Part shown: positions 1 to 9,374 of the stretch, piece after piece
Position numbering within the stretch: position 1 is the stretch's first letter
Layout of the letters: each line of letters opens with the position of its first letter
Assembly: GCA_035041965.1 (NCBI GenBank)
Contig: JAPYMA010000173.1
Location: 62,001 to 126,000 of the forward strand
DNA length: 64,000 nt
Direction of reading: 5' to 3'
From: Anisakis pegreffii
Taxonomy: Eukaryota > Nematoda > Chromadorea > Rhabditida > Anisakidae
The notes under the pieces: model-generated
What the model saw: the letters and a program-made list of their open reading frames with translations, nothing else
Told to the model about the DNA's origin: nothing
The model's database searches: none
Program-made: the position numbers and the translations under genes

Positions 1-186
1 GAAAATTTTAACAGAGTTCGTCGATGCAGTCAGGTGACCAATGGGGCTCAACAACGACATCGTTTTCAGCATCTAACTGTACTTAGAATCGGAGTACAAA
101 CTGAGCATGCATAAATCTCATAATAGTGCAGATAATTAGAGTGATAACTGTTATCAAACCAAACAATATAAAATGAATGATGCCAG

Positions 187-1640
187 GTACGTGAGCAAGG
201 GACAGCCATAATCCTCACATCACATACAATGGAAGAGTGTGAAGCGTTATGCACAGAACTTGCCATCATGGTATCTGGCCGTTTCCGATGTATTGGCAGT
301 GCGCAGCATTTGAAATCGAAGCACGTTATCAGCTCTATTGTTATTACCATTTTCTCCGGGAATGTAAGAAAAACGATTGAACCGAAGTTCATCCGAGTAT
401 CCTATTTAAGCTTGTCTCAAGACGTAGTGCCCTGTCCACAACGAGTCATTGCCTCGCAACGTGCACAAATACCAAAATGTGGCAGTCAGACCCACAAATC
501 TCGTAAAATCGTATGTAAACAGTCGTTTCAGAACACTCAGTCCGAACTTCTCATAAAGTACAGCATGATTCCCAATATTCCAGGCAGTATTCAAATCTGT
601 TGCAACTCACTGCATTATATTCCTCCTAAAACGAATCTTGCTGGTTGTGAGCTAAATGTACAACACTTCAAGAAGGAACATCACATAATTCATGCGTATT
701 CTATTCTAGATTCGGTGCTGGTTACACGGTTCTAATTAGATTGAAATCGGTTGAAGCAGTCGAGCCAGTCAAAAACGTTATCGCTGAAACGTTTCCCGGA
801 TCAATCCTTAAAGTAAGCAGTCTCCTCTGTGTGATTCTCTCCATGAATGATTCATTAAAAATAAGTTTATGGATGCACTGAATAAATTTCAGTATGTGAC
901 AACTTATTATTATTAATTGAAAAGTAGCAATACGGCAGTCTGAAACTACTGATTGTATGTACTTTAAGTAAAAGTGTCATTCAAATTACCCTATTTATTA
1001 TGCGCTCATTTACTCAATCTAGCAAATTTGATACCCGGTCAATCTGCCTAAAGAAAGTTTGCCTAACGGACAGTTTGCCTAACTTACGGTTCTTAATGGA
1101 TCTTTCGCCTAATAGACTGTTCCTTAGGCAAACTGTCGTTAGGCAAAATGTCTTTAGGCAGATTGATCGGTCACGAGCAAATTTGGCTGATCATAATGAT
1201 AAGTCCATTCCATGTTGAACTCTCATTGCGTTAAGGAACATCACACTCTTCAACTCAACTATGAGCTTGTAAAGCATGACGACACATTGTGGTCTTCGCT
1301 GTTTGAGCAAATGGAAAATATCGCGCACAAATACGAAATCGCTGACTATTCCTTATACCAAACAACACTTGAACAGGTAGAATATATCCGTCATTTTCAT
1401 CTTATCTGATATCAATATCACTCATCCAGTTTACACGTTCACGAGACAAGTCCCACATGAAGGCGCCAACATTGTTCTGAATAATTCCAATCAAGCTGGA
1501 TCGTGAACAAATTAAGTGGTGGCAAATTCAAGGATACGGAAAGTCTGATTTCAGAAGAAGACATTGACAGTCATAATTTTCAGATATTTTTGGAGTTCTC
1601 GCGCAACGTGCACGTGAATACGCCAACAGAAGTGGTATAG
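187..1640 (+). CDS. ABCA-family ABC transporter, C-terminal exons (5' part outside window)
   Basis: Four exons, 187-320, 710-812, 1236-1376 and 1584-1640, join in frame to the end of an ABC transporter of subfamily A (lipid export or engulfment-type full transporters). The first exon reads through the H-loop region ([19 protein letters not shown]) and ends in QHLKSK; the second continues [12 protein letters not shown], the segment that follows the second nucleotide-binding domain in ABCA proteins. The third encodes [11 protein letters not shown]...[11 protein letters not shown] and the fourth [11 protein letters not shown], then TAG at 1638. The order and spacing match the ABCA regulatory tail. 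Phases agree at all three junctions (2, 0, 0). Intron 1 must use a GC donor (GC at 321-322) because only that join keeps the LKSK-FGAGY frame. Intron 2 (813-1235) contains a complete transposon copy. The acceptor at 186 is inferred; Walker A, signature and Walker B motifs lie upstream, outside the window. Family assignment is firm, the orthologue is not. Confidence 0.9.
1031..1175. mobile_element. Mutator-like foldback MITE, copy 1 (in ABCA intron 2)
   Basis: The 145-bp element begins with CCGGTCAATCTGCCTAAAG and ends with its inverse, and is made almost wholly of inverted arms of TTTGCCTAACGGACAG-like units. It is flanked by a perfect 10-bp direct repeat, AGCAAATTTG, at 1021-1030 and 1176-1185. 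Long self-complementary ends plus a 9-10 bp target duplication fit non-autonomous Mutator-like elements. It lies wholly inside an intron and leaves the exons intact. Confidence 0.75.
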
Positions 1641-2206
1641 TTGGTGTCTGTGAAATATCAGATTATTTATTTATTCACCACATTCGGTCATGTTTTGCTG
1701 GAATAAAATATCCACCTAACGTAGCCAGCTTTCTGAACATTGTTCGAGCTACTAGTTATTTATGCTACTGAACAAGTATGCTACTTGTTATCGCAAAATG
1801 TATGCATATTATAGAATGTATTGAGTATATTACTGGCTCATGCAAACGCCCATATATTTCGATTTGTTTGATTCACGTTCACTGCATAGCCATCCATATT
1901 CAGGTGTGACAATGTTAATTTTAATAGAAATACCTTTAAAAACTGTACACAAAACAACAAAATGTCACATTTGTAACACAACGATGCGAAATAAAGATCG
2001 CTGAAATGAACTGTAACAAAATTAAAAACTAAAAATAAATATCATAATAAATAATCACACAAATATCGTAATCACATAAATATTATCATACATCATAAAT
2101 ACGCATCATATGCACCAGTACATGCAAATTAAAAGATACGAATGGTGATCATAATATGATCGACGAAACAATTAACGTGCTTCAGGGAAATGCATATCAT
2201 TCACTA
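1641..2206. other. Convergent intergenic region
   Basis: This AT-rich stretch separates the 3' ends of the ABCA gene (+) and the next gene (-). It is expected to hold both 3' UTRs; candidate AATAAA-like motifs occur (for example near 1702 and 1990). I see no coding exon in it. Confidence 0.5.
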
Positions 2207-5020
2207 TCACCGTTTGTCACATTTTAAGTCTTTTGATTTCCGCTCATCACATCGTTTGGAACCTGCTGAAGCATTTTTGTCGGTTTTGTTTCGTAGTTCC
2301 TCCGATTTGATTGTGTTCATTTGAGAGCTTCGTTCGGCACTGCCCATTTGCGATGTATCTGCGGAATAATCGCGGTAGCTTATGGACGTTGATCCAGTGC
2401 TTGAATCGTCGTCTTTTTGATTGCTCTTCTGCATCTGCGCCAATTTTTTGTTCGTTCGAATTCTTTTCAGCTTCAGTTCTGAAAACGTACGAAAGTTTGA
2501 GAATAAAAACTTTTCAGTTTAGTTATAGTTATAAAATGAATAAAAATTATAAAATGAATAGTTATAAAATAAAAACTTTTCAGTTTTCGGGTATTCATGA
2601 AATACGCGAAAACTGAAAAGTTTTTAACCATTTTATAACTATCTGACGGATTCACAGACGAAATTTTCATGCTTTAGAAATGTTTGATGAAAGGCTCACT
2701 TCGAAGTCGTCTTAACGCACGTTTTTTAATTGCCCTCCTTTTTTTCGATATGGCAACACCTTGTTTAATTTTGAATTTGCGTATTCGTGGTTTTGCGATC
2801 AGTTGAATCGCAGCGATCAGGAAACCCAACACCATCATTTCACCAATCAGGATCGCACATGTAACAAACGCTGCTATCCGCTGCCAACTTAATCAATGAT
2901 TATATTATCGAATACTTTTTTTGCTGAACTTTTTCGTCATGCCACAGAATAACAAGAAAATTATCTGTGGAAGAGCGCACTTTTGAAGCAAACTTCCATA
3001 TTATCACGATGTTTCTATGAAAAAGAATAACTACAATTCAAAAATGATTAATGTAATCCAAACAAGAGTGGTACAATTGTATTTGCTTACGCAGAGCATC
3101 CTATATCCCACATTTTTGGAGCTTTTGTGCTCGTGTCGTCTGAAACAATTTCATATCTTTAGAAATGATCAGATTTGTTGCAAGAATGAGAATTCTGCAA
3201 TTGATTTAGGGCCACTGGGATTGAAACCATTTCGTATTTATACACACGGTCAATCGATTTTCATGAACACAGTGTATCACCTTCATTTGATTACTGATGT
3301 GAAAACAACAAGTATTTTGATGTGATATAGATTTTCGTAGATATTCTCTCAGAATTTCAGTCAGTAAAATCTCAAATCGATAGCGGTACTACGAAGTTCA
3401 AGGCATTGTTTCGCATATGCGATCAACTGTGATCGGAACTTGCAATATGAATTAGAGAAAGAAGGAACCACGGGAGTAACTGGCCTTTCGGAGCCCTGAT
3501 TCCTTCGGCTTCTTCAACTTCATCCGTATATTCTGGTGCATTCGAGTATATTGAGAATTTATCGGACCTAAACAGGATTTGTCAAATTATTGAAGCTATT
3601 CGCTGAGAATTAGATAGATTGATTGGTCACTTCGTCTGATCAGATAGTTCGTCATAGGCTCTGCATGCAATAAATTCAGCACATTGGTCACATTTAAGAT
3701 CGTGTCTAAATATAAGTTTTCCGCATTAAATTTGAAAGAACCAGAAGAAAAACGATATTGTTGTATACCCAGGGCTTCGATACTCGATATCACCATGTCC
3801 TGTTGCCAAAAAACCATAGAAATCAAGTGATGCAACGCTTCTGAAACAATCGTCCGAATACAACCAATATGCTTGAACATATTATTTCTAAACGATTTGG
3901 CTATCGCGTCACTGACAGAGTATTCGATATTTCGAGAAATGAACGGGAATGATATAGCAATTACTAGTTTGGCAACCTGATCGACTGAACTATCGCGGGG
4001 CCTGATGAAAGGCTGAAAGGTCCGAAAACCGGAAATTATTCATACATCTCACATTCGCGAGATAATGAAAGTGCTCATGGCTGAGTCAATAATGATGCAC
4101 ATTCGTACTATTTTCCAAAACCATTGGTTTATCTGAGAAGTCATCCATGATAGGGGACAAATACCGTATTTAGCAACCTATAAGGCGCACTTAAAAGTCT
4201 TAAATTTTCTTCAAAAAACGACGATGCGCCTTATAACCCGGAGCGCCTTATATGTGAACTAATTCTGGTTTGACGCCGAAACTAATTCAGAGTTTGCCAT
4301 CATTCTGGGTGAATTTTCTAAAAAAGTCCAGCCATTAGATGTTGGTGTGAACAGGGCGTTCAAAGTTAAACTGCCAACTACAAGGGAGCAGTGGATGACA
4401 GAAGGCGAACACACATTCACCAAGACATGGAGACTCATTATGAATGTGCACAATAAAGTTTGACTGACTTATTTATCTAACTGTTTTTTCCTTAATGCAC
4501 CTCATACTCCGGTGCGCCTTATATAGGAAAAAGTTCGAAAATGGACCATTCATTGAGAGTACGCCTTATAATCCAGTGCGCCTTATGGGTCGTTTAGTAC
4601 GGTATATTCTCTCAAAATCAGATGAGAAGGAGCGGATTTGGCTGTACTTGAAGCATTGCTTACAAAATTGATGAGTCTTAGCATAGGAGAACGAACTAAC
4701 CGATCGTTGCTTGCCAGACAGATATCGATTCTCGAATCCGGTCCCCTGCAAGTGAATAACTTCATCAGCAATTTGATAAATTGGTCACAGCAATTACTGA
4801 GTTTTAGTCGAATGTGAATTTAATGAATAAATTTCTTCAGCAGTGAGTAAGTTTCACTTCACATGTTTTGAATCCGACATAGGGACGTCGAATGTGATTT
4901 CGAAGTGAATCTCTCATCCAACGCTCGCACACCGGCTTACCGTTTCTTTGAAAAGAGACATCACCCATATAGAAACTAACATCCATGTCGCAAATTTCGA
5001 AGTCCAAGACATCAACCGAT
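2207..5020 (-). CDS. Single-pass membrane protein with receptor-like ectodomain segment (partial, 5' end unresolved)
   Basis: On the minus strand, exons 4941-5020, 4701-4745, 3769-3799, 3481-3567, 3091-3139, 2700-2880 and 2207-2478 join with consistent phase at every junction (one donor, after 3481, is weak). The peptide runs through FYMGDVSFQRNGDRIRESIS, then an acidic stretch (YTDEVEEAEG), one hydrophobic span in exon 2700-2880 (FVTCAILIGEMMVLGFLIAA), then a very basic juxtamembrane region and a Ser/Lys-rich tail ending at 2207. The segment VSFxxNGDR followed by SIxxWQ resembles the end of ANF-receptor ligand-binding domains (class C GPCRs, receptor guanylate cyclases), but no 7TM or cyclase domain follows, so I only infer an extracellular-ligand-binding origin. 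A pogo-type transposon lies in the intron between 4701 and 3799. Exons upstream of 5020 are not resolved; an open, splice-bounded segment at about 5105-5175 is one candidate. Confidence 0.55.
2571..2628. repeat. Perfect short inverted repeat (hairpin)
   Basis: AAAAACTTTTCAGTTTTCG is followed after about 20 bp by its exact reverse complement. A third, direct partial copy (AAAAACTTTTCAGTTT) lies at about 2506-2521. The repeat sits in the intron between exons 2700-2880 and 2207-2478 of the minus-strand gene and could form a stem-loop in the pre-mRNA. Confidence 0.75.
4162..4604 (+). mobile_element. pogo/Tigger-like DNA transposon remnant
   Basis: The ends are imperfect inverted repeats of about 29 bp (TACCGTATTTAGCAACC... 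against TACCGTACTAAACGACC..., both running into ATAAGGCGCAC), with TA at each outer edge, the target used by Tc1/mariner/pogo elements. Subterminal GCGCCTTAT motifs recur at both ends. Between about 4329 and 4440 the plus strand encodes QPLDVGVNRAFK and EQWMTEGEHTFTKT, which match the end of the DDE domain of pogo/Tigger-type transposases. The rest of the transposase is missing, so the copy is dead and internally deleted. It lies in an intron of the minus-strand gene around it. Confidence 0.75.
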
Positions 5021-5380
5021 CTGCTTGAGTTGAAATGCACGAATGTTTGGAATTATTGAGTCGCTCATTTTGTGAGAAGTATTGCGATGAACCAGATACG
5101 CGGAATATTAAATGTTTACCATCTTTCATGTATACTGATACTAGTTTCATATCGCACTGCAAACTCTTTGCATTTGACACTGAATCAGTGTTCGCATGGC
5201 ATCCCGAATTTTGAATCTCAGTCGCGATTCCAAAGTTTGCGTTGCGCAAAATCCCAGGATTGCAGAATATAATAAAACACGTCAATGTTTTAGTAACATA
5301 CTCCTCTTGAATTACTCATCATTTATTCCCAGCGCACTAGTATTCAACGACTTTAAGTAATATTGATGCTTTTTTTCCAG

Positions 5381-6017
5381 ATTTTCAAAAGCTATTAACT
5401 GTACGATTGGTTAAATAAACTGTTTTTCAGTCGAATACGAAGGTACTGATACAAAAAGAAAAAGAATATGCTGAAGAGGTGACAGCTCTGTATTTCTGGA
5501 TTTGTTGAATCCCGGGATTGAAAAAAAATGATCGCTATTTTGCAAATTTCACACTGGACTGATTTTGCTCGATATAGACGATGAACAATAGCGGATTTTC
5601 TCGAGTTGAGAGTGCTCATTTGAATACAACATCAAGTGTACCTAGCACACATTCAACACTATCGAGTTTGCGCTTCTATTCTCTTTTTCATCGAGGAGAC
5701 TTCAACAGATCCAATCAATTGCCTGGTTACCCTAACAGGTTTGAAATGTTTGCACGCGCGGTTCGAGCAAACTCAAGTCGAAAAGATTTTCATTCAGAAG
5801 TAAACTTACAATATTCTGATAATGATGCATTGTGGAGCTGTACTGAAAATATGAAAATGAAATTAAGAATGTATATGAAAAAAGCAATCAAAACACTTAG
5901 AGGTATGCTAGCGAGAATTTTATAACGAACTTGATTTCTGCTTACACAGACTTGGAAACGAAACAGTTCAAACGCAGTGATGATGAAATAAATCGCCACC
6001 AATGGAATCACCAATGA
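5381..6017 (+). CDS. Tentative four-exon plus-strand gene, unknown product
   Basis: Exons 5381-5400, 5431-5478, 5578-5902 and 5950-6017 join in frame (phases 0, 0, 1) with AG/GT borders and end at TGA 6015. The peptide is Ser/Asn-rich in its centre and Lys/Arg-rich towards the end, with no signal peptide, membrane span or motif I recognise. The 5' end is not found. The minus strand of the same interval also has good splice signals (for example a 33-bp segment ending in GTAAGT around 5811-5843), so the strand is not certain. If the minus reading is right, these exons would belong to an upstream paralogue of the neighbouring receptor-like gene. Confidence 0.35.
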
Positions 6018-6046
6018 ATATTAACTTCTCAAAAGCAGTAACTTAC

Positions 6047-6079
6047 TGATCGTTGAAACTGTAGATCGCCTGCGTAAAA
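6047..6079 (-). pseudogene. Isolated exon resembling an exon of the receptor-like gene
   Basis: A 33-bp minus-strand segment bounded by ATTTTCAG and GTAAGT encodes FYAGDLQFQRS. It closely resembles FYMGDVSFQRN in exon 4941-5020 of the gene downstream. The next homologous exon (DRIRESIS) is not visible nearby. It could be a relic of a tandem duplication or an exon of a second, diverged copy. Confidence 0.35.
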
Positions 6080-6368
6080 CTGAAAATGAATTTTTCGATT
6101 GTGAGGATTTTTGTGAAGCAATGTAGACATGCAAGAAGCTGAATGCAACCTTTTGCCCAATACTCGCATCCTTGTATGATGTCTAACTTAACAAGAGTAT
6201 TGAACATTAGTTCCGCATCGCTAACAGGTGCTCTTGAAGTGATAATTCCAAATGTGATACTGATGAAATGATCTCATCACTTATCAAATTAATGATGACC
6301 GCATTGATTTATGAAATTTTAAATCGACTCGATTGTAGAATCTCATTGGTCAATCCAAATTACGCAGT

Positions 6369-7388
6369 GTTATTTTCCATTGACCACTCAACATTATTCA
6401 GTGAGTATTTTCAACATGTCATCTGTTTTGTCAATGTTGCTTTAGATTTTGAAACTAACTTTCTGAATCGGGACAATGTGCTGTCTTTCATTGGTGTTCG
6501 TTTGCCAATTAACAGCATTCAGGATAATGCCACAGCTATCTCGTTCGCCATGAAAGAGCTTTTCAAGTGCACAATATAAATGGTGCTTGTTCACAAAACA
6601 CTGCAATGGGCTCATTTTGTGGATGAAATTGTTAGGAGACGTCTAGCTGAAGTAAACAGATTTCAAAAACACAATGATTTCCGTGCCGTCCAGTTTCTCC
6701 ATGAGCTTATACTGATTGAAAGCATCACATGATATGCGTGGAACTGAAAAGCAGAGAAACACAATGCTACTCGTAAACCTACTAGATCACTCGATACAGT
6801 TTTTGCAATCATCTGATTTACGTTTTCTTTCGTTTCCAGTTTGCTGGCATGGATTTCTTTCGTCCACAATGTCCTATAACATTTTTTCTGCTCAGTTTCT
6901 CAACAAATTGTCAATATACAATGAGAATTTTCAGCACATTACTTCTTTTCCGTAACGAATGACAGGAATGCAGCTAAAAATTTTCTCAAGATAGCTGAAT
7001 AGGAAGATATCAAAAAAATACTCGAACTGCCACAACTCTGTGATCGTGCAGCCAGCGGGACCTCTTGAATAAAACGCGATACAGAAAATCAGAACTTGGT
7101 CTCATTATTGTAAAGTATGAATTTCTTGGAACGCTATCCCTCTTACCATGGTTCAATGTAATTGTTGTGAAAAGCAAAAAAACTGTGAACGACTGGTTTT
7201 GTGCTGATTTGGCTGAATATATCTCAGAATGAGACAATTCAAGAACGCCTTACGAATTTATTTCGAATGCGACTTTCTGTTTGAAATAACCGAGTGTGGG
7301 ATTTGTTTTCGAGCGATACACAACGATAAGGTGTGAGCATTCGAAGAACACTCGCAAATCTTTTCCTTCAATGCAGCCACTCTCTTAA
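6369..7388 (+). pseudogene. Eroded coding sequence with in-frame stops
   Basis: Plus-strand coding-like peptide runs from a possible exon at 6369-6400 into 6446-6579 (VLSFIGVRLPINSIQDNATA), hits TAA at 6577 and continues in the same frame from ATG 6580 to 6732 (RRLAEVNRFQKHNDFRAVQF). Further on, 6960-7060 reads FLKIAE-stop-EDIKKILELPQLC, and after a frame change 7063-7388 reads on through TGA 7230 and a TAA near 7287. Amino-acid composition stays protein-like across the stops. I do not recognise the family. Either this is a decayed gene, or I have missed introns that remove the stops. Confidence 0.4.
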
Positions 7389-9374
7389 ATTCACTTATTT
7401 ACGCGATGTCACAGTCGTGTGCTACTTACATATCAATTCAAAAAAATTTTCAAAGTCAGTGATGAACATGGTTGAAAAAGGAATAGAATCATGATCATTT
7501 TTCTGTTTCATTCAGTTACCCAAAACATTCATTAATGTCTGCACATTGTAAAAAATCAATCCAAACAACCTTTTGATATGGGAAGACTAGAGAAATTATC
7601 AAGACCGAGAAACACGAAAAGCAGACATCCTCTGATACCAAACACGAAACTTTGACTGAAATTTGGAACATTCAGAGATGATTTATCGCAAAAATGCTCT
7701 TCTGAACGATAATTCTTAGAATGGGAAATGACATGCTGAATTATGTTCAGTTCAAAAACAATGGTTCATCTGTTCTTTCAATGTACCGTTTTCATTAGAT
7801 GAATGAGCTGTCCTCCATGTAAGTGATTCAGCCGATGTGTTCTGTTATGTTCAGTTCAGTGATCTGGGTGGTTGAACAGACAGTTGGCGCATATGCTGAA
7901 TGGTACCCAGTCAATCTGCCTAAAGACATTTTGCCTAACGACTGTTTGCCTAAAGACATATTGCCTAGCAGACAGTTTGCCTAACGGAAAGTTTGCCTAA
8001 CGGACAGTTTACCTAGCTTACGGTTTTTAATGGATATTTTGCCTAATAGGTAAATTGTTCCTTAGGCAAACTGTTCGTTAGGCAATGTGTCTTTAGGCAA
8101 ACTGTCGTTTGACAAAATATTTTTAGGCAGATTGACCGGTCACCGGTCACGGACTGAATCGGTGAGCAACTGACTAATAAAAGGGAATGCTAATGACAGT
8201 GACAAATCTACGTTTGTTTAAAATGTTTAAATGTTTAAAAGTAAATGTTTAAAAATGTATAGCTGATAGGATTCGTTTTAATTTGAAATATCTAGCAATC
8301 AACCTTGATTTAAACTCTTCTGCTCCGTAAGATCTCAAATCTAGAAAAGAGGCGAACTGAAGAATGAAATTCTGGAAACGATTACTTTTTAGTATCCACG
8401 TGTTCAGCTCTCTTTAAAACCAACACGCTATCGTAAATTGATTTACTTAGCAAATTCATTCGGTGAACACCGACAGACATCTCTTGATCACTAAAAATTG
8501 CTAGCTTACAATTGGAAAAGTCGTTGTCGTTCTCATGCGTTTATGAAAATAGATGAAAGAATTTGAAAATAGACGAAATCACCGTACGTTCCATAAAAGA
8601 CTCCGTCTTTCGTCCTGAAATTGCCGCTGATCAATTTCTCTAGAAAGAAATCTTATTTTATGGAGATCAGCTCAGGTTTTTCGTTCCTCAATAACCTCGC
8701 TCTTACTAGGCCTCATAGCCCATGAAGAATTCTGAATTCGCTTAAAAGCTCCAGTTATGCTTGAAGAAAATTCGAAAAATGATAAAGGATTTCGTAAATA
8801 TTTGATCATTCATCCCATTCGGATACTCAAAAGAACTCCGTTTTTAAGCAATTACTACTCCAATGACTAACACGAATGTGTATCTATTAAAATGCAGTTG
8901 TGTTTGTTCATTGATATACTTTACGCGTTCTCCAGTAAATGTATTCGTTATCAACTGTTCTGATCTACTCGCCTGCAAAATATGAATTATGATGGTAGGT
9001 CAATGAAATTTTATTAAGAGAACTGGCGAGATAGAAATTTTCAAATTAATTATTTGTGGTATTGCAGTAGTTCAATCGGTATAATAAGAACAATTTCGAT
9101 ATCTGGCTACAAACTTTGCGTTATGGAAATCGCATGCTTTGTTTCAATTTGTTTATTTACAATTCAATTGCATTGGAGAATATGCTGAATGCTTGAGTAT
9201 CGAATGCGATAAGTTCGAGGAATTTATACGAAGTATGTGCTAATGAACCGCTCACCTGACTGCCTTTCACTGTTTACAAAGATTGAGAAGTATGTGAACA
9301 TTCTGGTCAGATAACTCATTAAAAAAACGGATTCTGAACGAATTCTGTATGACCAGCATTTTTAATGGAAACAT
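7389..9374. other. Non-coding stretch with one transposon copy
   Basis: Apart from the foldback element at 7905-8153 I see no convincing exon on either strand. The rest is AT-rich sequence without long open frames. It lies beyond the 3' end of the minus-strand gene that stops at 9375. Confidence 0.5.
7905..8153. mobile_element. Mutator-like foldback MITE, copy 2
   Basis: It has the same design as the copy at 1031-1175: it opens with CAGTCAATCTGCCTAAAGAC and closes with its inverse near 8125-8140, with many GCCTAA units arranged as inverted arms. The flanks CTGAATGGT (7896-7904) and CTGAATCGGT (8154-8163) look like a 9-bp target duplication with one extra base. The right end shows a local duplication of the CCGGTCA motif. 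Confidence 0.7.

Noticed and set aside
3017..3325. 102-codon plus-strand open frame
   Set aside because: It overlaps a splice-bounded minus-strand exon (3091-3139) whose phase fits its neighbours, and its composition is not convincing.
4259..4453. Minus-strand frame across the 4.2-4.6 kb element
   Set aside because: It is the antisense of the transposase remnant, which reads on the plus strand.
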